From: Halictus rubicundus
Taxonomy: Eukaryota; Arthropoda; Insecta; Hymenoptera; Halictidae
Direction of reading: 5' to 3'
NCBI RefSeq assembly: GCF_050948215.1
Contig: NW_027488779.1
Location: 1 to 64,000, forward strand
Length of the DNA stretch: 64,000 bases
Below the pieces are notes generated by a model, which saw only the letters and a list, made by a program, of their open reading frames with translations, did not search any database and had not been told where the DNA came from. A program made the position numbers and the translations under genes. Each line of letters opens with the position of its first letter. Positions within the stretch are counted from its first letter, which is position 1. Below, piece after piece: positions 13,078 to 26,030 of this stretch.

Positions 13078-16000
13078 CCTATCCTATCCTCTGTCCTATC
13101 CTATCCTCTATCCTATCCTATCCTCTATCCTATGCTATCCTCTATCCTATCCTATCCTCTATCCTCTATCCTATCCTATCCTATCCTCTATCCTCTATCC
13201 TCTATCCTATCCTATCCTCTATCCTATCCTATCGTCTATCCTAACCTATCCTCTATCCTATCCTATCCTCTATCCTATCCTATCCTCTATCCTATCCTAT
13301 CCTCAATCCTATCCTTTCCTGTATCCTATCCAATCCTGTATCCTATCCTGTCCTCTAGCCTATCCTATCCTCTATCCTATCCTATGCTCTATCCTATCTT
13401 ATCGTCTATCCTATCCTCTATCCTATCCTATTCCTCTATCCTATCCTATCCTATATCCTATCCTATCCTCTATCCTATCCTATCCTCCATCCTATCCTAT
13501 CCTGTATCCTCTATCCTATCCTATCCTATCCTCTATCCTCTATCCTCTATCCTATCCTATCCTCTATCCTATCCTTTCCTCTATCCTATCCTCTATCCTA
13601 TCCTATCCTCTATCCTATCCTATCCTCTATCCTATCCTATCCTCTATCCTATCCTATCCTCTATCCTATCCTATCCTCTATCCTATCCTATCCTCTATCC
13701 TATCCTATCCTCTATCCTATCCTATCCTGTATCCTATCCTATCCTCTATCCTATCCTATCCTCTATCCTATCCTATCCTCTATCCTATCCTATCCTCTAT
13801 CCTATCCTATCATCTATCCTCTATCCTAACCTATCAAATCCCCTATCCTATCCTCTATCCTACCCTATCCTCTGTCCTATCCTATCCTCTATCCTATCCT
13901 ATCCTCTATCCTATCCTATCCTATATCCTATCCTATCCTCTATCCTATCCTATCCTCTATCCTATCCTATCCTCTATCCTATCCTATCCTCTATCCTATC
14001 CTATCCTCTATCCTATCCTATCCTGTATCCTATCCTATCCTCTATCCTATCCTATCCTCTATCCTATCCTATCCTCTACCCTATCCTATCCTGTATCCTA
14101 TCCTATCCTCTATCCTATCCTATCCTCTATCCTATCAAATCCCCTATCCTATCCTCTATCCTATCCTATCATCTATCCTCTATCCTATCCAATCCTCTAT
14201 CCTATCCTATCGTCTATCCTATCCTCTATCCTATCCTATCCTCTATCCTATCCTATCCACTATCCAATCCTATCCTCTATCCTCTATCCTATCCTATCCT
14301 CTATCCTATCCTATCCTCTATTCTATCCTATCTTCTATCCTATCCTATCCTCTATCCTATCCTATGCTCTATCCTATCCTATCGTCTATCCTATCCTCTA
14401 TCCTATCCTATTCCTCTATCCTATCCTATCCTCTATCCTATCCTATCCTATATCCTATCCTATCCTCTATCCTATCCTATCCTGTATCCTATCCTATCCT
14501 CTATCCTATCCTATCCTCTATCCTATCAAATCCCCTATCCTATCCTCTATCCTATCCTATCCTCTATCCTATCCTATCCTCCATCCTATCCTATGCTCTA
14601 TCCTATCCTATCGTCTATCCTATCCTGTATCTCATCCTATTCCTCTATCCTATCCTATCCTCTATCCTATCCTATCCTATATCCTATCCTATCCTCTATC
14701 CTATCCTATCCTCTATCCTATCCTATCCTCTATCCTATCAAATCCCCTACCCTATTCTCTGTCCAATCCTATCCTCTATCCTATCCAATCCTGTATCCTA
14801 TCCTGTCCTCTATCCTATCCTATCCTCTATCCTATCCTATCCTCTATCCTATCCTATCCTCTATCCTATCCTATCCTCTATCCTATCCTATCTTCTATCC
14901 TATCCTATCCTCTATCCTATCAAATCCCCTATCCTATCCTCTGTCCTCTATCCTATCCTATCATCTATCCTCTATCCTATCCAATCCTCTATCCTATCCT
15001 ATCGTCTATCCTATCCTGTATCCTATCCTATCCTCTATCCTATCCTATCCTCCATCCTATCCTATCCTCAATCCTATCCTTTCCTGTATCCTATCCAATC
15101 CTGTATCCTATCCTGTCCTCTATCCTATCCTATCCTATATCCTATCCTATCCTCTATCCTATCCTATCTTCTATCCTATCCTATCCTCTATCCTATCAAA
15201 TCCACTACCCTATTCTCTGTCCAATCCTATCCTCTATCCTATCCTATCCTCTATCCTATCTTATCCTCTATCCTATCCTATCCTCTATCCTATCCTATCC
15301 TCTATCCTATCCTATCCTCTATCCTCTATCCTATCCTATCCTCTATCCTCTATCCTATCCTATCCTCTATCCTATCCTATCGTCTATCCTATCCTCTATC
15401 CTATCCTATCCTCTATCCTACCCTATCCTCCATCCTATCCTATGCTCTATCCTATCCTATCGTCTATCCTATCCTCTATCCCATCCTATTCCTCTATCCT
15501 ATCCTATCCTCTATCCTATCCTATCCTATATCCTATCCTATCCTCTATCCTATCCTATCCTCTATCCTATCCTATCCTCTATCCTATCCTATCCTCTATC
15601 CTATCGTATCCTCTATCCTATCCTATCCTATATCATATGCTATCCTCTGTCCTATCCTATCCTCTATCCTATGCTATACTCTATCCTATCCTCTATCCTA
15701 TCCTATCCTCTATCATATCCTATCCTCTATCCTATCAAATCCCCTATCCTATCCTCTATCCTATCCTATCCTGTATCCTATCCAATCCTCTATCCTATCC
15801 TCTATCCTATCCTATCCTCTATCCTATCCTATCCTCCATCCTATCCTATCCTGTATCCTATCCTATCCTCTATCCTATCCGATCCTCTATCCTATCCTAT
15901 CCTCTGTCCTATCCTATCCTCTATCCTATGCTATCCTCTGTCCTATCCTATCCTCTATCCTATGCTATCCTCTATCCTATCCTCTATCCTATCCTATCGT

Positions 16001-16323
16001 CTATCCTATCCTCTATCCTATCCTATCCTCTATCCTATCCTATCCTCCATCCTATCCTATCCTCAATCCTATCCTTTCCTGTATCCTATCCAATCCTGTA
16101 TCCTCTCCTGTCCTCTATCCTATCCTATCCTCTATTCGATCCTATCCTTTTATCTTATCCTATCCTATACTCTATCCTATCCTATCCTCTATCCTATCAA
16201 ATCCCCTATCCTATCCTCTATCCTACCCTATCCTCTGTCCTATCCTATCCTCTATCCTATCCTATCCTCTATCCTATCCTATCCTCTATCCTATCCTATC
16301 CTCTATCCTCTATCCTATCCTAT

Positions 16324-16358
16324 CCTCTATCCTCTATCCTCTATCCTCTATCCTCTAT
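16324..16358. repeat. Pure CCTCTAT run, 5 copies
   Basis: Five 7-mers in interior W1. The matching run in W2 (37727) has six and that in W3' (51431) has five. Confidence 0.9.
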
Positions 16359-17958
16359 CCTATCCTATCCTCTGTCCTATCCTATCGTCTATCCTATCCT
16401 CTATCCTATCATATCCTCTATCCTATCCTATTCCTCTATCCTATCCTATCCTCTATCCTATCCTATCCTATATCCTATCCTATCCTCTATCCTATCCTAT
16501 CCTCTATCCTATCCTATCCTCTATCCTATCCTATCCTCTATCCTATCCTATCCTCTATCCTATCCTATCCTGTATCCTATCCTATATCCTATCCTATCCT
16601 CTATCCTATCCTATCCTCTACCCTATCCTATCCTGTATCCTATCCTATCCTCTATCCTATCCTATCCTCTATCCTATCAAATCCCCTATCCTATCCTCTA
16701 TCCTATCCTATCATCTATCCTCTATCCTATCCAATCCTCTATCCTATCCTATCGTCTATCCTATCCTCTATCCTATCCTATCCTCGATCCTATCCTATCC
16801 ACTATCCAATCCTATCCTCTATCCTCTATCCTATCCTATCCTCTATCCTATCCTATCCTCTATTCTATCCTATCTTCTATCCTATCCTATCCTCTATCCT
16901 ATCCTATGCTCTATCCTATCCTATCGTCTATCCTATCCTCTATCCTATCCTATTCCTCTATCCTATCCTATCCTCTATCCTATCCTATCCTATCCTATAT
17001 CCTATCCTATCCTCTATCCTATCCTATCCTGTATCCTATCCTATCCTCTATCCTATCCTATCCTCTATCCTATCAAATCCCCTATCCTATCCTCTATCCT
17101 ATCCTATCCTATCCTGTATCCTATCCTATCCTCTATCCTATCCTATCCTCTATCCTATCCTATCGTCCATCCTATCCTATCCCCAATCCTATCCTTTCCT
17201 GTATCCTATCCAATCCTGTATCCTATCCTGTCCTCTATCCTATCCTATCCTCTATCCTATCCTATCCTCTATCCAATCCTATCTTCTATCCTATCCTATC
17301 CTCTATCCTATCAAATCCCCTACCCTATTCTCTGTCCAATCCTATCCTCTATCCTATCCTATCCTCTATCCTATCCTATCCTCTACCCTATCCTATCCTC
17401 TATCCTCCATCCTATCCTATGCTCTATCCTATCCTATCGTCTATCCTATCCTGTATCTCATCCTATTCCTCTATCCTATCCTATCCTCTATCCTATCCTA
17501 TCCTATATCCTATCCTATCCTCTATCCTATCCTATCCTCTATCCTATCCTATCCTCTATCCTATCAAATCCCCTACCCTATTCTCTGTCCAATCCTATCC
17601 TCTATCCTATCCAATCCTGTATCCTATCCTGTCCTCTATCCTATCCTATCCTCTATCCTATCCTATCCTCTATCCTATCCTATCCTCTATCCTATCCTAT
17701 CCTCTCTCCTATCCTATCTTCTATCCTATCCTATCCTCTATCCTATCAAATCCCCTATCCTATCCTCTATCCTCTATCCTATCCTATCATCTATCCTCTA
17801 TCCTATCCAATCCTCTATCCTATCCTATCGTCTATCCTATCCTGTATCCTATCCTATCCTCTATCCTATCCTATCCTCCATCCTATCCTATCCTCAATCC
17901 TATCCTTTCCTGTATCCTATCCAATCCTCTATCCTATCCTATCGTCTATCCTATCCTC

Positions 17959-20270
17959 TATCCTATCCAATCCTCTATCCTATCCTATCCTCTATCCTAT
18001 CAAATCCCCTACCCTATCCTCTGTCCTATCCTATCCTCTATCCTATCCTCTATCCTCTATCCTATCCTATCCTCTATACTATCCTATCGTCTATCCTATC
18101 CTCTATCCTATCCTATCCTCAATCCTATCCTTTCCTGTATCCTATCCAATCCTGTATCCTATCCTGTCCTCTATTCTATCCTACGTTCTATCCTATCCTA
18201 TCCTCTATCCTATCCTATTCTCTATCCTATCCTATGCTCTATCCTATCCTATCGTCTATCCTATCTTCTATCCTATCCTATCAAATCCCCTATCCTATCC
18301 TCTGTCCTATCCTATCCTCTATCCTTTCCTATCCTCTATCCTATCCTCTATCCTATCCTATCCTCTATCCTATCCTTTCCTCTATCCTATCCTATCTTCT
18401 ATCCTATCCTATCCTCTATCCTATCAAATCCCCTACCCTATCCTCTGTCCTATCCTATCCTCTATCCTATCCTATCATCTATCCTCTATCCTATCCTATC
18501 CTCTATCCTATCTTATCCTCTATCCTATCCTATCCTCTATCCTATCCTATCTTCTATAATATCCTATCCTCTATCCTATCCTATCCCCTATCCTATCCTC
18601 TATCCTATCCTATCATCTATCCTCTATCCTATCCTATCTTCTATCCTATCCTATCATCTATCCTATCAAATCCCCTATCCTATCCTCTATCCTATCCTAT
18701 CATCTATCCTCTATCCTATCCAATCCTCTATCCTATCCTATCCTCTATCCTATCAAATCCCCTGTCCTATCCTCTGTCCTATCCTATCCTCTATCCTATC
18801 CTATCCTCTATCCAATCCTATCCTCTTTCCTATCCTATCCTCTATCCTATCCTATCCTCTATCCTATCCTATCTTCTATCCTATCCTATCCTCTATCCTA
18901 TCAAATCCCCTACCCTATCCTCTGTCCTATCCTATCCTCTATCCTATCCTATCCTCTATCCTATCCTATCCTCTATCCTATCCTATCCTCTATCATATCC
19001 TATCCTCTATCCTATCCTATCCTCTATCCTATCCTATCCTCTATCCTCTATCCTATACTATCCTCTATCCTATCCTATCCTCTATCCTATCCTATCGTCT
19101 ATCCTATCCTCTATCCTATCCTATCCTCTATCCTATCCTATCCTATCCTCAATCCTATCCTTTCCTGTATCCTATCCAATCCTGTATCCTATCCTGTCCT
19201 CTATACTATCCTATCCTCTATCCTATCCTATCCTCTATTCTATCTTATCCTCTATCCTATCCTATGATCTATCCTATCCTATCGTCTATCCTATCCTCTA
19301 TCCTATCCTATCCTCTATCCTATCCTATCCTCTATCCTATCCTATCCTCTATCCTATCAAATCCCCTACCCTATCCTCTGTCCTATCCTATCCTCTATCC
19401 TCTATCCTATCCTATCCTCTATCCTATCCTATCCTCTATCCTATCCTATCCTCTATCTTATCCTATCCTCTATCCTATCCTATCCTCTATCCTATCCTAT
19501 CCTCTATCCTATCAAATCCCCTATCCTATCCTCTATCCTATCTTATCCTCTATCCTATCCTATCCTCTATCCTCTATCCTATACTATCCTCTATCCCATC
19601 CTATCCTCTATCCTATCCTATCGTCTATCCTATCCTATCCTCTATCCTATCCTATCCTCTATCCTATCCTATCCTCTATCCTATCCTATCCTCTATCCTA
19701 TCCTATCCTCTATCCTATCCTATCCTCTATCCTATCCTATCCTCTATCCTATCCTATCCTCTATCCTCTATCCTAACCTATCCTCTATCCTATCCTATCC
19801 TCTATCCTATCCTATCCTCTATCCTATCCTATCCTCTATCCTATCCTATCCTCTATCCTATCCTATCCTATCCTCTATCCTATCCTATCCTCTATCCTAT
19901 CCTATCCTCTATCCTATCCTATCCTCTATCCTATCAAATCCCCTACCCTATCCTCTATCCTATCCTATCCTGTATCCTATCCTATCCTATCCTCTATCCT
20001 ATCCTGTCGTCTATCCTATCCTCTATCCTCTATCCTATCCTCTATCCTATCCTATCCTCCATCCTATCCTATCCTCAATCCTATCCTTTCCTGTATCCTA
20101 TCCAATCCTGTATCCTATCCTGTCCTCTATACTATCCTATCCTCTATCCTAACCTATCCTCTATCCTATCCTATCCTCTATCCTATCCTATCCTCTATCC
20201 TATCCTATCCTCTATCCTATCCTATCCTCTATCCTATCCTATCCTCTATCCTATCCTATCCTCTATCCTA
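17959..20270. repeat. Segment X, copy 2
   Basis: The X landmarks recur at an offset of 13,384 bp from X1 (ATG of TATGCTC at 18,234 against 4,850). The join with W1 is near 17,959, where the sequence changes from W words to X words. It also matches X4 at offset 21,410. Confidence 0.75.
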
Positions 20271-20642
20271 TCAAATCCCCTATCCTATCCTCTATCCTAT
20301 CCTATCCTGTATCCTATCCTATCCTATCCTCTATCCTATCCTGTCGTCTATCCTATCCTCTATCCTATCCTATCCTCTATCCTATCCTATCCTCCATCCT
20401 ATCCTATCCTCAATCCTATCCTTTCCTGTATCCTATCCAATCCTGTATCCTATCCTGTCCTCTATACTATCCTATCCTCTATCCTATCCTATCCTCTATC
20501 CTATCCTATCCTCTATCCTATCCTATCCTCTATCCTATCAAATCCCCTATCCTATCCTCTATCCTATCCTATCATCTATCCTCAATCCTATCCAATCCTC
20601 TATCCTATCCTATCCTCTATCCTATCAAATCCCATATCCTAT
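20271..20642. repeat. Start of segment Y, copy 2, with internal deletion of about 132 bp
   Basis: The AAATCCCC word at 20,273 and the variant block at 20,411 match 41,649 and 41,787 (offset 21,376). By 20,583 the offset to the Y5 copy is 21,508. This copy therefore lacks about 132 bp, the part holding CTATTCTATCTTATCC, CTAACC and TATGATC. Confidence 0.65.
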
Positions 20643-23600
20643 CCTCTGTCCTATCCTATCCTCTATCCTATCCTATCCTCTATCCTATCGTATCCTCTAT
20701 CCTATCCTATCGTCTATCCTATCCTCTATCCTATCCTATCCTCTATCCTATCCTATCCTCTATCCTATCCTATCTTCTATCCTATCCTATCCTCTATCCT
20801 ATCAAATCCCCTACCCTATCCTCTGTCCTATCCTATCCTCTATCCTATCCTCTATCCTATCCTCTATCCTATCCTCTATCCTCTATCCTATCCTATCCTC
20901 TATACTATCCTATCGTCTATCCTATCCTCTATCCTATCCTATCCTCAATCCTATCCTTTCCTGTATCCTATGCAATCCTGTATCCTATCCTGTCCTCTAT
21001 TCTATCCTACGTTCTATCCTATCCTATCCTCTATCCTATCCTATTCTCTACCCTATCCTATGCTCTATCCTATCCTATCGTCTATCCTATCTTCTATCCT
21101 ATCCTATCAAATCCCCTATCCTATCCTCTGTCCTATCCTATCCTCTATCCTTTCCTATCCTCTATCCTATCCTCTATCCTATCCTATCCTCTATCCTATC
21201 CTTTCCTCTATCCTATCCTATCTTCTATCCTATCCTATCCTCTATCCTATCAAATCCCCTACCCTATCCTCTGTCCTATCCTATCCTCTATCCTATCCTA
21301 TCATCTATCCTCTATCCTATCCTATCCTCTATCCTATCTTATCCTCTATCCTATCCTATCCTCTATCCTATCCTATCTTCTATAATATCCTATCCTCTAT
21401 CCTATCCTATCCCCTATCCTATCCTCTATCCTATCCTATCATCTATCCTCTATCCTATCCAATCCTCTATCCTATCCTATCCTCTATCCTATCAAATCCC
21501 CTGTCCTATCCTCTGTCCTATCCTATCCTCTATCCTATCCTATCCTCTATCCAATCCTATCCTCTTTCCTATCCTATCCTCTATCCTATCCTATCCTCTA
21601 TCCTATCCTATCTTCTATCCTATCCTATCCTCTATCCTATCAAATCCCCTACCCTATCCTCTGTCCTATCCTATCCTCTATCCTATCCTATCCTCTATCC
21701 TATCCTATCCTCTATCCTATCCTATCCTCTATCCTATCAAATCCCCTGTCCTATCCTCTGTCCTATCCTATCCTCTATCCTATCCTATCCTCTATCCAAT
21801 CCTATCCTCTATCCTATCCTATCCTCTATCCTATCCTATCCTCTGTCCTATCCTATCCTCTATCCTATCCTATCCTCTATCCTATCGTATCCTCTATCCT
21901 ATCCTATCGTCTATCCTATCCTCTATCCTATCCTATCCTCTATCCTATCCTATCCTCTATCCTATCCTATCTTCTATCCTATCCTATCCTCTATCCTATC
22001 AAATCCCCTACCCTATCCTCTGTCCTATCCTATCCTCTATCCTATCCTCTATCCTATCCTCTATCCTATCCTCTATCCTCTATCCTATCCTATCCTCTAT
22101 ACTATCCTATCGTCTATCCTATCCTCTATCCTATCCTATCCTCAATCCTATCCTTTCCTGTATCCTATGCAATCCTGTATCCTATCCTGTCCTCTATTCT
22201 ATCCTACGTTCTATCCTATCCTATCCTCTATCCTATCCTATTCTCTACCCTATCCTATGCTCTATCCTATCCTATCGTCTATCCTATCTTCTATCCTATC
22301 CTATCAAATCCCCTATCCTATCCTCTGTCCTATCCTATCCTCTATCCTTTCCTATCCTCTATCCTATCCTCTATCCTATCCTATCCTCTATCCTATCCTT
22401 TCCTCTATCCTATCCTATCTTCTATCCTATCCTATCCTCTATCCTATCAAATCCCCTACCCTATCCTCTGTCCTATCCTATCCTCTATCCTATCCTATCA
22501 TCTATCCTCTATCCTATCCTATCCTCTATCCTATCTTATCCTCTATCCTATCCTATCCTCTATCCTATCCTATCTTCTATAATATCCTATCCTCTATCCT
22601 ATCCCATCCCCTATCCTATCCTCTATCCTATCCTATCATCTATCCTCTATCCTATCCAATCCTCTATCCTATCCTATCCTCTATCCTATCAAATCCCCTG
22701 TCCTATCCTCTGTCCTATCCTATCCTCTATCCTATCCTATCCTCTATCCAATCCTATCCTCTTTCCTATCCTATCCTCTATCCTATCCTATCCTCTATCC
22801 TATCCTATCTTCTATCCTATCCTATCCTCTATCCTATCAAATCCCCTACCCTATCCTCTGTCCTATCCTATCCTCTATCCTATCCTATCCTCTATCCTAT
22901 CCTATCCTCTATCCTATCCTATCCTCTATCCTATCAAATCCCCTGTCCTATCCTCTGTCCTATCCTATCCTCTATCCTATCCTATCCTCTATCCAATCCT
23001 ATCCTCTATCCTATCCTATCCTCTATCCTATCCTATCCTCTGTCCTATCCTATCCTCTATCCTATCCTATCCTCTATCCTATCGTATCCTCTATCCTATC
23101 CTATCGTCTATCCTATCCTCTATCCTATCCTATCCTCTATCCTATCCTATCCTCTATCCTATCCTATCTTCTATCCTATCCTATCCTCTATCCTATCAAA
23201 TCCCCTACCCTATCCTCTGTCCTATCCTATCCTCTATCCTATCCTCTATCCTATCCTCTATCCTATCCTCTATCCTCTATCCTATCCTATCCTCTATACT
23301 ATCCTATCGTCTATCCTATCCTCTATCCTATCCTATCCTCAATCCTATCCTTTCCTGTATCCTATGCAATCCTGTATCCTATCCTGTCCTCTATTCTATC
23401 CTACGTTCTATCCTATCCTATCCTCTATCCTATCCTATTCTCTACCCTATCCTATGCTCTATCCTATCCTATCGTCTATCCTATCTTCTATCCTATTCTA
23501 ACAAATCCCCTATCCTATCCTCTGTCCTATCCTATCCTCTATCCTTTCCTATCCTCTATCCTATCCTCTATCCTATCCTATCCTCTATCCTATCCTTTCC

Positions 23601-23800
23601 TCTATCCTATCCTATCTTCTATCCTATCCTATCCTCTATCCTATCAAATCCCCTACCCTATCCTCTGTCCTATCCTATCCTCTATCCTATCCTATCATCT
23701 ATCCTCTATCCTATCCTATCCTCTATCCTATCTTATCCTCTATCCTATCCTATCCTCTATCCTATCCTATCTTCTATAATATCCTATCCTCTATCCTATC
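20643..23800. repeat. 1,197-bp tandem repeat, about 2.6 copies
   Basis: Four landmarks repeat at exactly 1,197 bp. The G of TATCGTATCC is at 20690, 21887 and 23084. The ATG of TATGCAATCC is at 20970, 22167 and 23364. TATAATATCC is at 21381 and 22578, and recurs near 23,774. Units run about 20,643-21,839, 21,840-23,036 and 23,037-23,800. Differences between units are few: CCCATCC near 22,600 in unit 2, and ATTCTAACAAATC near 23,490 in unit 3. The first unit corresponds to Y5 at 42.2-42.9 kb (offset 21,508), so the expansion took place within a Y segment. Confidence 0.85.
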
Positions 23801-24010
23801 AAATCCCCTACCCTATCCTCTGTCCTATCCTATCCTCTATCCTATCCTATCATCTATCCTCTATCCTATCCTATCCTCTATCCTATCTTATCCTCTATCC
23901 TATCCTATCCTCTATCCTATCCTATCTTCTATAATATCCTATCCTCTATCCTATCCTATCCCCTATCCTATCCTCTATCCTATCCTATCATCTATCCTCT
24001 ATCCTATCCT
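23640..24010. repeat. 157-bp tandem duplication and Y2/X3 junction
   Basis: AAATCCCCTACCC at about 23,645 and 23,802, and TATAATATCC at about 23,774 and 23,931, are each 157 bp apart. Just after the second copy the sequence passes from the TATCATCTATCC words of Y into the CCTATTCTCTATCC and TATGCTC words of X3 at about 24,010. The TACGTTC word normally upstream of this point in X is missing. Confidence 0.7.
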
Positions 24011-26030
24011 ATCCTCTATCCTATCCTATTCTCTATCCTATCCTATGCTCTATCCTATCCTATCGTCTATCCTATCTTCTATCCTATCCTATCAAATCCC
24101 CTATCCTATCCTCTGTCCTATCCTATCCTCTATCCTTTCCTATCCTCTATCCTATCCTCTATCCTATCCTATCCTCTATCCTATCCTTTCCTCTATCCTA
24201 TCCTATCTTCTATCCTATCCTATCCTCTATCCTATCAAATCCCCTACCCTATCCTCTGTCCTATCCTATCCTCTATCCTATCCTATCATCTATCCTCTAT
24301 CCTATCCTATCCTCTATCCTATCTTATCCTCTATCCTATCCTATCCTCTATCCTATCCTATCTTCTATAATATCCTATCCTCTATCCTATCCTATCCCCT
24401 ATCCTATCCTCTATCCTATCCTATCATCTATCCTCTATCCTATCCTATCTTCTATCCTATCCTATCATCTATCCTATCAAATCCCCTATCCTATCCTCTA
24501 TCCTATCCTATCATCTATCCTCTATCCTATCCAATCCTCTATCCTATCCTATCCTCTATCCTATCAAATCCCCTGTCCTATCCTCTGTCCTATCCTATCC
24601 TCTATCCTATCCTATCCTCTATCCAATCCTATCCTCTTTCCTATCCTATCCTCTATCCTATCCTATCCTCTATCCTATCCTATCTTCTATCCTATCCTAT
24701 CCTCTATCCTATCAAATCCCCTACCCTATCCTCTGTCCTATCCTATCCTCTATCCTATCCTATCCTCTATCCTATCCTATCCTCTATCCTATCCTATCCT
24801 CTATCATATCCTATCCTCTATCCTATCCTATCCTCTATCCTATCCTATCCTCTATCCTCTATCCTATACTATCCTCTATCCTATCCTATCCTCTATCCTA
24901 TCCTATCGTCTATCCTATCCTCTATCCTATCCTATCCTCTATCCTATCCTATCCTATCCTCAATCCTATCCTTTCCTGTATCCTATCCAATCCTGTATCC
25001 TATCCTGTCCTCTATACTATCCTATCCTCTATCCTATCCTATCCTCTATTCTATCTTATCCTCTATCCTATCCTATGATCTATCCTATCCTATCGTCTAT
25101 CCTATCCTCTATCCTATCCTATCCTCTATCCTATCCTATCCTCTATCCTATCCTATCCTCTATCCTATCAAATCCCCTACCCTATCCTCTGTCCTATCCT
25201 ATCCTCTATCCTCTATCCTATCCTATCCTCTATCCTATCCTATCCTCTATCCTATCCTATCCTCTATCTTATCCTATCCTCTATCCTATCCTATCCTCTA
25301 TCCTATCCTATCCTCTATCCTATCAAATCCCCTATCCTATCCTCTATCCTATCTTATCCTCTATCCTATCCTATCCTCTATCCTCTATCCTATACTATCC
25401 TCTATCCCATCCTATCCTCTATCCTATCCTATCGTCTATCCTATCCTATCCTCTATCCTATCCTATCCTCTATCCTATCCTATCCTCTATCCTATCCTAT
25501 CCTCTATCCTATCCTATCCTCTATCCTATCCTATCCTCTATCCTATCCTATCCTCTATCCTATCCTATCCTCTATCCTCTATCCTAACCTATCCTCTATC
25601 CTATCCTATCCTCTATCCTATCCTATCCTCTATCCTATCCTATCCTCTATCCTATCCTATCCTCTATCCTATCCTATCCTATCCTCTATCCTATCCTATC
25701 CTCTATCCTATCCTATCCTCTATCCTATCAAATCCCCTACCCTATCCTCTATCCTATCCTATCCTGTATCCTATCCTATCCTATCCTCTATCCTATCCTG
25801 TCGTCTATCCTATCCTCTATCCTCTATCCTATCCTCTATCCTATCCTATCCTCCATCCTATCCTATCCTCAATCCTATCCTTTCCTGTATCCTATCCAAT
25901 CCTGTATCCTATCCTGTCCTCTATACTATCCTATCCTCTATCCTAACCTATCCTCTATCCTATCCTATCCTCTATCCTATCCTATCCTCTATCCTATCCT
26001 ATCCTCTATCCTATCCTATCCTCTATCCTA
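24010..26030. repeat. Segment X, copy 3 (5' truncated)
   Basis: From 24,045 to 25,946 this segment matches X1 at a constant offset of 19,195 bp, with no difference seen in the open-frame translation. Its left end lacks the first 240 bp or so of X (the TACGTTC part). Near 26,030-26,230 it carries about 199 bp that X1/Y1 lack, including CCTGTCGTC words. Confidence 0.75.

Larger units (their letters stand above)
12647..17958. repeat. Segment W, copy 1
   Basis: W is the longest segment type. It opens with the AAATCCCC word carrying the AGTC tail (12964) and an eight-copy CCTCTAT run. It then has CCTATTCC words, CCACTATCCAATCC, ATCAAATCCACT (15,200), CATATGC (15,634), the CTCTCCTGTCC word (16,110), TTCGATCC (16,135) followed by CCTTTTATC, TCGATCC and CCCCAATCC (17,185). 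It matches 34,033-39,369 at offset 21,386, changing to 21,410 after about 16,310. Confidence 0.8.

Noticed and set aside
13132..19776. Overlapping open frames of 2,214 (13132-19776) and 1,970 codons (12647-18559), with counterparts at 34518-41186, 34033-39969 and 35750-41545
   Set aside because: They overlap heavily in different frames and have near-identical repetitive translations. Their ends are set by single variant bases. This is a composition artefact.
14364..23501. Open frame of 3,045 codons on the + strand
   Set aside because: The translation is the satellite unit read as a 17-residue S/Y/P/I/L cycle. There is no domain, no codon bias beyond the repeat and no start context, and all three + frames are open in the same region. 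Not a gene.
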